Positions 36,601 through 48,700 of a DNA stretch of 64,000 bases are shown here, one piece after another. The notes below the pieces were generated by a model. The model searched no databases, was not told the DNA's origin, and saw only the letters and a list, made by a program, of their open reading frames with translations. Each line of letters opens with the position of its first letter. Position 1 is the stretch's first letter. The position numbers were made by a program, and so were the translations under genes. The DNA is from Nemopilema nomurai (Eukaryota > Cnidaria > Scyphozoa > Rhizostomeae > Rhizostomatidae), in NCBI GenBank assembly GCA_003864495.1, contig ML133383.1, positions 145,560 to 209,559 on the forward strand. The letters are read 5' to 3'.

Positions 36601-39227
36601 ATCCGCTATCAGGTTGTAAATACGATGCAGCGCATGCTGGCAATGCGTTTAATTGCGATTCAGGTATTCCCGTGACAGTGGGAATGATCCTTTAAACTCA
36701 AGGTAAACACATTATAGAGTTGAAACAATATTTCTAACTAAGGAAGTCCAAATGAATAGGCGTCTGCCTATGATGTCCTATTTACTTAGAAGATAAAGGA
36801 AAGTCTATCAGCTGTGAAAATGTCTTTGTCCAGATGGAGATCTTTCAAACAGTCGACTAACCTCATGGACAAATAAGACTAGAAGATGGGCAGATGGAAT
36901 GCTATCATGGCCGATTCTGTCGATAATTAGGGAACAAGCCTCGGCCAAACTTATTGTTACTGGCCTAAACACTCTTGATAGCAACACAGTAATGGCAGCA
37001 AATAACAACATCGAGGGATCAACATGTCAAGCGAAGTGATTAGTTGTCTGTTTCACCGGAGAGAGGTATATCTGCAAAGTATTGTAGTTTTTGGCACAAT
37101 AACAACAGATTTACAGGCCTATATTTGCTGTTTTGGATAAAACAGTCGATCCAGCACTGCCATTTATTAATATATCAAAAATGCAAAATATGCATGTGGT
37201 TCAACATAATGATGCCAATAAATCGTGGTGATGCGGTGGGGCATTTGATTGGTTTTTACAACACCCCACCCCCCCCCCCCTACAAAATAGAGCTACAGTT
37301 TGACATTTGTCTGCATTTGAACGCCTTGACAGCTTGGCCCACGCCATAAACTTGAAAGTTGGGGGGGAGGGGTGGATAGCTATGGCTAATGAATTGAACT
37401 TGAATTAAATAGCTCGAATCAGCTAAATTTTATGGCTATATTGGAATTATTTTCTTCGCAAAAAAGTGGTGCCCCCCCGGTCCCCCCCCCCCGTGGCGTG
37501 GTCCCTGAACAGTAAAAATACACATGTTTCCGTGCCACTCCACATTCCACGAGGGAGGCACCTCATTCATTAACGGCCGTTGCCAAATACACTCCACCTG
37601 TTAGGACCCGGGTTCTTTTCAGTCGACCGGCCTCCCATTGTCCACAGGCCATTTACTGCCACGCCGCCCCGGAATTGTTTTGTACCTTCCCGCCATTTGT
37701 CTTGGCATCAAAGGCCTAAATCAAACATCACCTGTTGTCACTGGTGTTCCAAAGAATGACAAAGGATGCAACTAATGACGCAACTGGTACACGCGCCAAA
37801 AATCCCAGCACAATCAATGCGATTTATATAATTATTAGTTCTGCGACTCCAACCGGAGGATACTAAGTTCTGGCAATTATAATTTATGAAACAAACCAGA
37901 CTTCCACATTTGGCATTATCAGCATTGGGGTGAAATGCGTGCATTGATTTGTCCAAATTGAAGAGGGTGATGCGTTGCCCCTCAAACTGATACGTTTTTC
38001 CGCAATGGGGTTTATCCTAAACCACTAAACCTAGTTTTTCCCCATACTAAAAAAGAAACCGTAGTTTGCATTGCAGATTAATCCCCTTAAAAAATGCAGA
38101 ATCTTAAGATACTTGTCCTGTTTTGTGACACATCATTTACAATGAACACAACTACAGTTTATTGCGCTGCAAATTTACGAGGGAATATGAATTTGTCATA
38201 GAAAAAAGAGTTATAATAAGCAACCGAGTTCGAGAGTTCGAGTCTCACTCGAGTGGGTAATCTCATCGGGTAATAGGTTAGTAACAGATGGATATAATGA
38301 TGGCAGTTTCGTTAAATCATTTTGTGAATCTGTACTTTTGCTATTATAAACTGCCTTAACTATTGCACGGAAATAGCGCTTCTTAGCAATGCAAAGAGTT
38401 TCTATTAACTCCAATCCTAACTCATTCCATGTCAACAGTGGAGTGCCTTTGTCCTGCAGCACAGAGAGCGTGCGTTGTGAAAAAACTAATTTACCTCTGT
38501 CTTAATCCACTACCATCTACAAGCAAGTATTTGTCGGAATCTTACCTAACTTCCAAATAGAGAAATAACGAAGAAAATGTTACCACACTAACGTCCACGC
38601 GAACAAATACCCAGTGGCGCTTCACAAGGGCAAGAAATGAAGCATCTTTAACAAGATGAACGGTTTAGTTATCATTAAAAAACTCGACTATTATCGGATT
38701 ATATAAGTTTTCAGATGGTTTGGGGTTTGGGATGGTAATGGGAGTAGTGAGAATTAGATCCGAACCAGCATATGGGCACCCAAGAATAGAAAGCCTGACC
38801 AAACAGAATAAACGAGTTCTTGATGGCTTGTGCTATTATAATATCAGTTTATAACCAACTGCATAAAGCTTTGCAAATACAATGTTTAACCAGCTGTTTG
38901 AAGGAAAATTGCTTGTCTTTTCAGCAACACAGAAATGCCCTACCCGCACACGTGTTTACTCCAATGCAACAAAAGACAATAGAACAAAAGGCAAAGATCA
39001 GAGCACCAGACCGTCCGTTTAAAAAGCTTGAATGTGTTTTTAGTGAACTTAGTGGAGGGAAAGGGCACCATCATAAAAATACAGATTCCACGTGAGAGTG
39101 AAGAACGCAAGACCATCACTGCATAATTCTCACTGCAAAGAAAAGTCGATTGGAGGATTCATTTATTTTGACCTTACCTCGAGTATCATCGAATTAATGC
39201 TTACAAATTAATATACAAGGCATTCTT
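33659..39227. other. Intergenic region between eIF4E and the acyltransferase gene
   Basis: These divergent genes are separated by 5.6 kb. Next to 33659 is the eIF4E upstream region and 5' UTR. The rest is AT-rich, with poly-C tracts near 37266 and 37475. ORFs of up to 101 codons (for example 37044-37349 and 38820-39095) show no domain. No RNA gene recognised. Confidence 0.55.
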
Positions 39228-39235
39228 TATAAAAG
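39228..39235 (+). promoter_or_regulatory. TATA box for the HHAT-like gene
   Basis: TATAAAAG ends 64 bases before the ATG at 39300, a good position for a short-leader TATA promoter. Inferred from sequence and position only. Confidence 0.6.
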
Positions 39236-39299
39236 GACGCAGACAAATCTGGTTAGAGGGAAGGAAAGCAGTAGTTGGCTGGAACAGTATTGGCCTAAA

Positions 39300-40805
39300 A
39301 TGGCGGCAGCAAGGCTGGATTATGTTCGGGCGTCTTCGCTGGAAACGAAGTTACACTGGGCTGTGTGGTTGCCATGCGTAGCTTTGCCTTTTTGGTACAC
39401 CTACGAGATATCCAATAGATATTTGTACCAATTGCACGAAGCCTTTTTCGACGTCGAAACGTCACTGTTTAATGGCAGACTAAAAGACATAGCGGACGGC
39501 GAGTGGACATTCTGGCGGCAGTTCTTCGCCTTCTATACCCTGGTCTGTATCGTCAGTTCGACGCTGTGCAACATAATGGCACAATTATCGACAATGGCTC
39601 GTAAGATAGCGCTCGTAACAGTCTCTTTCATTGCATTGTCAATGCTGCTTAGCGTCGCTGGATTATCGATACTTTTATGTCACGCATTAACTGTTTACGT
39701 AACAGCAAAGACTAACTCTGTTTGTCTTATATGGATTCATCTTCTAGCTGCCACTTACGCTATCAATTTCGATCCATTCCAAAGCTATATAACTTCGCCG
39801 CTCGCATCCGACGACACGATTCGAAGTCTCGTAATTTTCGCAATGATGATGTGCAACTTACGACTGTTGAGCTTCGCCCTGGAGGCAGCGCGAATGAGCA
39901 GGCCTAGTACTGAATCGAGCCGGTCTAAAGTGAGCGAACCAGCGCCTAATATCATTGACTTCTTATCGTTCGTATTTTACTTTCCGTTGTTTCTTAACGG
40001 GCCGATCCTGACTTACGACAAATTCCATTCGCAGATGAAGACACGTGTTCAAAAGCCGTCGATAGTATCTCTAGCTGTCGAAATCGCTTCGTGCATCGCG
40101 TACTTTGCCTTGATCGAAATATCGTTCCATTTTCTGTATTCAACTTGCATATCAAAACACATACACATTCTAGTGGAGCTCAGCTGCTGGGAAACACTTG
40201 GCGTAATCTGGTCGCTTCTTCAGTTTTTTTACCTGAAATACGTGGTGTTTTATCGTTTCGCGGGAGTTTTCGCCAAAATCGATGGTATGGAGCCACCGGG
40301 ACAGCCTGGTTGTATCTCGAACCTCTATACATTTGTCGATATGTGGCGATACTTCGACAAGGGACTTTACGCATTTTTACGCCGATACATCTACATTCCA
40401 ATCGGCGGATCTCGCCTCGGTATCAAACGGCAAATACTAGCCTCCTTCTGCAGTTTCGCCTTCGTAGGGTTCTGGCATGGCGGTACTGAAAAATACATCG
40501 CATGGGCGCTGACCAACTGGGTTGGGATCTCCATGGAGGCGGTCGCCACGAACTTCATGAAGCTAGAAGTATCGAAAAGGTTCGTCGCCAAGATTACACC
40601 GCGGGCCTACCGCAGAATATGCGCAGCATGCGGGGCAGTGACAGTTGGCTTTCTAATTTTATCAAACGTCATTTTCTTGACCAGTGTCGAGGCAACTAAG
40701 ATATTTGTACATAGATTATTTGTTTTCGGTTGGCCTACATGTCCTGTGATGCTGTATATAGCGTTATATTGCGCTGTCAATTGTATCATAGACGCCAGAA
40801 CGTAA
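39300..40805 (+). CDS. HHAT: Hedgehog acyltransferase-like MBOAT protein, intronless
   Basis: 501-residue multipass ER-membrane enzyme of the MBOAT family. HHAT attaches palmitate to the N-terminal Cys of Hedgehog. MBOAT signature: FVDMWRYFDKGLYAFLRRY (residues ~345-363), YIPIGGS, then FAFVGFWHGGTEKY (387-399). H393 is the expected catalytic His, and D353 lies 40 residues before it, the same spacing as Asp339 and His379 of human HHAT. The retained His argues against HHATL, which lacks it. The length is close to human HHAT (493). Hydrophobic segments recur throughout (for example ~19-36, 75-97, 103-128 and 255-280). The start is the first ATG, in AAAATGG. One uninterrupted exon is unusual in this intron-rich region. 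Substrate is inferred from family. Confidence 0.9.
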   Translation: MAAARLDYVRASSLETKLHWAVWLPCVALPFWYTYEISNRYLYQLHEAFFDVETSLFNGRLKDIADGEWTFWRQFFAFYTLVCIVSSTLCNIMAQLSTMARKIALVTVSFIALSMLLSVAGLSILLCHALTVYVTAKTNSVCLIWIHLLAATYAINFDPFQSYITSPLASDDTIRSLVIFAMMMCNLRLLSFALEAARMSRPSTESSRSKVSEPAPNIIDFLSFVFYFPLFLNGPILTYDKFHSQMKTRVQKPSIVSLAVEIASCIAYFALIEISFHFLYSTCISKHIHILVELSCWETLGVIWSLLQFFYLKYVVFYRFAGVFAKIDGMEPPGQPGCISNLYTFVDMWRYFDKGLYAFLRRYIYIPIGGSRLGIKRQILASFCSFAFVGFWHGGTEKYIAWALTNWVGISMEAVATNFMKLEVSKRFVAKITPRAYRRICAACGAVTVGFLILSNVIFLTSVEATKIFVHRLFVFGWPTCPVMLYIALYCAVNCIIDART

Positions 40806-42724
40806 TAATAGCCAATGGAGATGTCGTACAAGTTTTAACGCAACATTCTGTAATATTTGATGCATGCAGTTTGTATACGGGTGTTAGCTCTAATATCAAC
40901 TGTCTGATATTTAAATGATTATCAAGACCCCCTACCCCCACACACACCATATAAGTCGTAGATAGCTGCTTCTAAACATGTTTGAGATATTTAGTATTTT
41001 AGCGCAATATTTATAGAAATATAACAACAGCTATATTTAATATTTTGCTTTAACAACGGCTAAAATACAACTAGTTTTGATACTAACCATTGAAAATGCT
41101 TGCATTTGCGGAGATCAATTTCTTTAAAGTTGTTCAAAGATTCTAGAGTACAAATTTTTAATTTATCTATACTCCTTCAGCGTCAATGAGATATTTTTAT
41201 GCTTAAGTGTTATATCTATTATAGCAAAGATTCTCTTAGAAACTACATAAACAATATCCACTTATTGATTAGTCAGATATATCTTTAAAATAAATATACT
41301 TTAAATTGATGTTGAAAACAATTAGAGTATTAATATTTTTAACTAAATTCATACTTGGAGAGGTGTTAACAATAACTATTGTTCTTGTGTACGTATTTGA
41401 ATAATTAAATGTTCCGAAATGGGAAACAGGTGAGCGCAGGTCTCTTGATTTCTGAGGCTTCTTTCGTCACATTTGGTAACAACGTGATACCATATAACAA
41501 GCAAGTTTGATACCATATCGCCTTCAGAGTGAACATGTTGATCTCTCACAAATTGACTTGCGGGGCTGGAGAGATTCAGTCACGTGCTGATTCCCAAATG
41601 CAAACAAACAGATAACCTATTCCACCATATACATCATAACACTTCAAGAATCTTACTTGAGGGACCCCTTTCACAGGTAACACTACAAGATTTTACCTAT
41701 TCATGGCCACGGTAGGATCTTCCAATGATAACTTAGTTCATTATAAATCGTACTCAGAAACAATGACGTCACAACTCACCCTTGTTTACTAGCAGTCGTC
41801 AAAGAAGCTAAAAATACCTAACCGCAGCAGAAAAATGATTGGAAATGTTGGTAAACAAGTCCAAATGATTTACTAGTATTTTCTAGCAAACCTTGTACCA
41901 GACACAAATGAAATATTCGATAGTCGAAAAGAATGTCTTCACAAGAAAATGAATTGATGAAGGGGCTGTTTGAGAAGCTGGCCCAAATTTAGTTCATATA
42001 TCAAAATACGATTCCTTGATAAATTTTGAAACACACCTTTGAAAACCAGCAATTGCGGGAACAACTGCGAGTTCTCGCGGGACATCTACGTAAGACTTAC
42101 GTACTAGTTTTGTAAGTTGGCTACCCTTGAGAATGTATAAACCATAAATGTTTTTGGTGGAAATATTCTAATATAATTGATACTACCAATAACATAATTG
42201 ATACTAGCAAAAATCATTACATTGAATAGTAAAGAAATGATAATTATGCATGGTCACAATGGTATTTACAGTAGAGAGATCTGCACCACATTTGAAGTAC
42301 AGTCATCTAGACTTAATCGATTGCTTTTAATTACTTTGTACATCTGTCAATTTCTAATTACAGACTTATTATCTTTCTGAAACTCACCTAGACTAGAACT
42401 GAATGCTAGTGCCTTTAGGGCGATAAAAGCACGGGAATTGAAAAGAAATATAAAAGTTAGACAAGTAACATTTCTCAAAATGCAGGAACATATGAATATT
42501 AAACTCAACAAGGCTTTTCCGGTTTACGTGTCTCATCTCTGTACAAAATTTATAGTCCCTTCGCCATCCACCTAAAATGGTTCACGGTCCGACATAATAC
42601 GTTTATCATCTAGTGAAAAATAGGGGGATAGAAACCCAGGCTGTCTTTTTATCTTAACATGGTTGTGCTCCACACTAAAGATAGCAGTCAGGAGCAGACA
42701 ATATCTAAGTAAATTATCAATCTA
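40806..42724. other. Region between the 3' ends of the HHAT-like and TGFBRAP1 genes
   Basis: Convergent gene ends. AT-rich, no exon or RNA gene seen. An AATAAA near 41287 is a possible late poly(A) signal for the HHAT-like transcript. Confidence 0.5.
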
Positions 42725-45700
42725 TCACCTCGTTATAATAATTCTGGCTGAAAAGTTCGTTCCAGTTACAGGGCAAATGTTTTTGTCCTCAATGCAGTGA
42801 ACGTGACACAGAACTCCATTTGGATACTGCGCAATAGTAGGTTCTGTGAAGGGCCTGCGACACACAGCACACGTCCTGAATGAAAGGAAATTGGCGATAA
42901 GGGAACGGGAATACCTGGCTAGGGGTGTCATCAAACCTCAGTATAATTCAAAGCTAAGGTGTCGTTCAGCACTGAATAAAAACAACATCGATGCCTGATT
43001 ACGGTGCATTACTTTGAAAAACACTACGGCGACCTACAAACTTGGACAAAAGTTTTGGAACTCACTTTAAAAATCGATAGCGGTTTAGATTTTTATGTTT
43101 TCCTTCAAGTTTTCACCCCCTCTCCCCACCAGCAATTTTGCGTGTGTAAGGCACATTGATTTACAACTTGCAACATTGTACTGGGGGAAAAGGGGTGGCG
43201 GTATTAGGTATTTTTTGGGAAAATGACTGGAGTTATTTATTTTTATCCAATATAATTTTGTCCAGGGCAGTAGCATTATACATTCCAAAATAAGCTTCAG
43301 AAGAATCTTCAGAGACAACCATTCTGCATACCGTATAAATTCGAAATATGTTAGAGCAGTGCCAATGGAAAAAGGGAATTTGCACGTGGCTAGCTGCCTT
43401 AGAAGTGCCCATGAATTGGCATCTGTCTCACGTTAATTGTATTTATCTATTGCTTGAAACAACCCCATTTTGACACTTTTAGCTTTTTGGAAAGATGGAG
43501 CCTCGTTTCGAGGAAAACAACAAACCTCTCATCGGTGACACTAATTGCTCCATCTTGGCAGCCAATGTAAACGCCTCGATTCTAAAAGAGACAGGATGTC
43601 TCATAACCAGGGGAACTGAACTGGTCAGTTAGCAAGAAGAAAAAATAGTTATCTCCACTGAAAAGGGGATGTATTTTTTCAGATCTTTTTGAAGAGTTAA
43701 ATCAGTGCTTCCTTAGTAAAGAAAAAAGGAAGAAGAAGAAAAAAGAAGAAGCTTGTGCGTGGATGAAATTTCTGTGATATGTAGCTTTAAGGCAGGCATC
43801 CAGATTGACTTTAAGACCTTAGAGACGATTTGAAACACAATTTAGTCAAACGCCAACAATATTCGTGATGATGACCACGTTACGATGAATAATGCAAGAA
43901 TTATGGAATATGTTAGACGACACCACAAAAAAGACAGGTGAAATTTCGATGAAGGTGAAATGGATCACACAAAAGTAACAATCTTCTAAACTTTCAAACA
44001 AAGAAACGTGGATGTAAATATGAATTAAAACTCGGTAATAAAAATCAACAGCAAACAAATATAGATCTTTGCTTTTCCCAGGGGAGGGAAAATTACATTG
44101 AAAGGATCTGAAATAAAAGAGATCGATACCTTAAGGTAAACAGATCTTGACAAACTAGCTTCCAATTTTGTGTTTCTTGAAGTGTGTAGACTCTTTCGAA
44201 CAGCTCCCGAAAGAAAACTTGATAATTCGCCAACCGTCCAAAAGTCAGGAATAATTTGCATAACCTAGAAAGACGAAATAAATACGTTTCACTTCAACCG
44301 TTAGCTAGCTATAGCCCTCCAGCAAAATGTGAATACTTATTTATTGAAGTGAAATTTGCAGCAATAAAGGTGTAACTTGTAGCAACACAAACATAAAAAA
44401 ATAGCAAAAACCAAAACAATTCTTGGGAATAAAACGGAATTTGAAAACTTCGAAGTCGCATGAAAAAAATCTACTCTTGTCTATCTAAATTTGATCAAAT
44501 GTCAAATGAATAGTTTTGTTACGTTCAAGAATTAAATAGGTCCATACTTTCCAAAACCTATTAAATATCGCTAACATTCCTATATTGTTATCAGTAAATA
44601 ATCAACCTCATAACCGTTTTGGGCTGCTTTTTATGACAGCCTTGCTTTACTTTCAATAGTTAAATGTATAGAAGTGCTGGACAGCAGACAAAACCACTCT
44701 TTCTATGGATACACTGTTTTGGGCCTACAGACCACAATCCTATAACTACCCACGAGTGGAGTCCACTCGGGAACGGACATTTGGTCACTGCATAAAAATT
44801 CTGATCGTATGATGACATGTCCTTCCAATCTTTGGTAATTTTTTATTTCTTGATCATTTGAATTGACAAAATCTGTGAGTACCTCGCAGACAAGCCTGTC
44901 TCCAGGATGATATTCTTTGGCAACAACTTAACGAGAATAGCCGCAAATATGATATCACAGATTAGTCACTGTATACTTGAATGGTTACAACCTCAAAAAG
45001 GGTAAAAGGTCATACCTCTAATGGATCAAAGTCAGCCTGGTACGTGTTGAGGAGCTTCATTGCTTGTTGTCTATCTGAATTTTCTTGGCTACGTTCAAAT
45101 GGATGACATTTTAGATTAAGTTTCTTTACACGAAGTACTGATAATTGTATTACGTTAAACTGAAAATTATATGATTGTGTCCGATTGAAAAAGAAGAAAA
45201 GTTCACAATTTCTAGAATATTTTCAAAAACTCTTAGATTAATTGAAAAACAGGACTGATAGTAATAGATCTAGTGCCAGCATTTCCCCGGAAAAATGACG
45301 GTACAATTGAAACAATTTACAAAAACAGAAACTTTAACGACAGACTAAAGTTAAAGTACTATATATTTCCTGTCTTGCTAGTCTTATCCTGTTCTGTCAT
45401 TCATTTACATCTACGTCCTGGCTTACATATGAATGCCAAGTAGGACACTGCTAAAAACCATAGGTATTGTCAGGTAGCTTGTTAGGTGAATTTTTGACCT
45501 GGGCGACAGTACAGTCAGGATATCATCACAGAACATCATTGACGACAGATGAAATCATTGATCACTATTGATCATAGAAACAAAAAGAGCGATATAGCAA
45601 AAGCTTTTTGATCCTCTTCAAACCAATTAGAGAAATTTTCTCTCGTTTTGTATACGATCTGTATCCCGTGTGTCGGCTGAAAAAATTTGTTCAGCAGATT

Positions 45701-48700
45701 TCTATCATAAAAAGATGCGATTCCACCATTTCTCTAAAAAGATTGACTCGAAAATATCTGAGAAAGATGATCAGAAGTGTTTGCCATCAACGTAACCCAC
45801 AGAAGATGTAGGGCCGCACAAATATCGAGCTGCTTAGAAGTAGTTAAAAGGGCAGAGGTCAAATGAGAGATTGACCTTTGACCAAACGCATTTATCTGTA
45901 AAAAGGTTTGAAAAGGTCAAGAGAAAGGTTAATGTGTTGTAAATCGGTTTAAAGCCATAGAGACAGAATAGCCAAACAGAAAATGAGTTTATGGATTAAG
46001 TGTGATTCTAAGGGCACCTTTTATGTAGGTACCAATCAATGGCACAAATAGACAAGTTCATTCCAAATGTGACACTTTGGCTATATCAGAAAGCTTACAC
46101 GAGCATGTTCTAAAATTGGACCAATCCAAACGGACATGGCCTCATAACCAGACCCTACTTTCAGAGGCTACAAAGACCAGGAGCATGCAAGCAAATAATG
46201 AAATTAATACCAGAACGCCCCAAGATTCAACAATGTGTTGAACTCAAATACCAGCTCACACAGTCAGAATAACTAAACATCGACCCAAATGTATCAATTT
46301 AATTAGCTTGTCAAGAATACCAAAATATTTGCACAGCATTTGCGACAAACCTTGAACTCAACAATTCAAATCTCTCATGATGTCGGTCATATTCAGAGAA
46401 TTAAATCAACTTCTTTAATAAAGGTCAGTTCATTACTTTGAATCACTGCACTTAGGGCAAGGATCGGAATGTTAAATACAGACCTACATTGGTGGGTCGC
46501 AAACCACAAGAAGTTTCAGATTGAAAAGACAACTTCCTCGACTAGAATGACATAAGCAAATCCTGCTTTATTGCCTTTTCAAAAACGAGTGCAGTTAAAA
46601 AGTGGGCCTCCAATAGGAGCACTGGATACTTGAACTGTCTTTGCTCTTTGGATATATACCCGTAAAAATTGGACGTAAAATTTAAATCGCCAAGACTCAA
46701 GACATATTTAAATACATTCAAATATCAAATTTCAGTGCACCGAAATTCAAATATTTTGAAGGGGAAATAGGACAACCAGTATGTGCTGCTATAAAGATAT
46801 CAGGCATCTTTAGGGTGAATAACATATAATATAACTATAATATAATATAATATAATATAATATATCTACCATACCTGTCATTAGGCTGAAGATATACTGC
46901 CAAAAGCATGTGGAAGAGAGTCTTTCGCAGCCCAGGCTCATTTCTCTAAAAATAAATTAACAAAAAGTGTCCATTCTGGATGCTAGTTTTCATATACATT
47001 TGTCCTCAGCATTGATAGCAGTATCAAGAAAAATAACCTAGTCTAACTTTAATTATCTTTCTGAATGTTTGGATTTTTTACCTGGTTAATTACATCTCAA
47101 TTGCTAACACAACCAACATAGTTTTTTCTTGTGTAGCTAACTTAAGGAGCATAAAATGAAACTGAAGATGGTGATTATCCTTATTTGCTTTCCAAAACTT
47201 CAACAAAATATACGCGAGTAGAGGATGATTAATAAAATGAGAATAAAAGAAATTAAAAAGGAAATGTTATACCAGAGTTGAAACACAAAAGGCAAAAAGC
47301 GGGGATCTGTTCTTAGAAATTCCCGTCTTATTAACTGGCATTCTTGTATTACCTGAGAAGAGCTGGTGTAGCTTAGAGTTTTCAACAATTCTTTTTGATA
47401 AACCATTGACAACACAGCGAAGAAAACCAATTCTACTTAATTTGCTACCTCAGATGTGACAACACAGTATCTCTCAGCAGCAGAAGGGTCTTCCACTTTG
47501 TGAACCAAAATTTCCAATGCCTTCTCATGCTTGCCTAGCTACAAAAGAAATAAGTTTTATCAGAGGGCCAGGCTCCATCAAGTACCTACTTTTTATAGAT
47601 ATGTATATCTAAATAGGGGACAAAGGTCATAGGTCAGTATAGTGTCATAGGTCAATTGGCGTATTAAAATTAGAGCTACGGCAAATATAAATGAACAGAA
47701 ACTTTGTGAAACTTAGTGAAAGAAATCGAAGCAACTTGGATAATTGGTATGAATAAAAGTAGAAATTTCATTTAGAGATAAAAGAAAAAAGTGCATCATC
47801 GCAATACCAGATTTCATTTATTATATAAGCAATGGGGAAAAGCAAAAACAACTAAAAAAGGTAAAAATAACGAAAAAAAGCTTGTGTTTAGGAATCCCGA
47901 ACTAAACTGCCCATAAATGTTATGGTGATTTCAGTAATGATTTCTTAAATGACTCTGTTTGGAAATGTTCATTAATTTGACAAAGTCTCTGCACAGAGGC
48001 ATTGATACAATGTACCGTTCTCTTGGCGCACTGAGGTGGTTTCTAGATTATCTAGATATGCCATGTTTAGCCTTGTCCTTAGTTGACTGAAATGGCAAAT
48101 GGGGAATAATTTCTCAAATGGCTTCAAGCATTGAATTGGTTGGTCGCCAATTCATTTAAAAGCGCCAACACAGTTGAGATCTTTAACTTACGATCTAACG
48201 ATGGAGATTTAGCCTGGTCTCGGCTCCAGGGGTGATTTTGCAGATCCAACTCAAATCCTTAAAAGGGGCTCTTTGTTATCACTTTCTTTAGACATTTTTA
48301 ATCGGGCATATCATGGAAATATTTCCTATTGTCCATTCAATGCGCGATAGAATACGAAGTTGTTTACTACGTAATGGGTTTGTAACTTGCAAAGACAACA
48401 CCCTCTAAGGGCTGATTTATACGTCGCGCTTATCTCGCACCAAATCTAATATAATTAGAACCGACGAAAGCGTGAGTTTGGCGCGACAAAGGAGTTTGAT
48501 TTTGATTTAGACGATGAACTTTCGTCGTGCCAATAGCTAAATACACTTCTGCGAGTTGCCAGCCACAGGGAACCAATAAACTGAAAACACTCGAAGCAAA
48601 GACAAATCACGTATGGCGCCCTTCACGCATCTAAAGAAAGTGCTTCTTCTGAAGTCGCTTATTGGAGCCTGAAGTCGCAAATAAATTTCTCCGTTCTTGC

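Noticed and set aside
38228..38262. GAGTTCGAGTCTCACTCGAG resembling a tRNA B box
   Set aside because: No matching acceptor, D or anticodon arms could be folded around it.
44883..44926. Possible TGFBRAP1 exon (minus strand) reading LLPKNIILETGLSAR with splice-like borders
   Set aside because: The exons on either side (45016-45088 and 44130-44264) join in phase without it and give the conserved order DPLE-VMQIIPDFW. The match to an LLP motif is probably chance.
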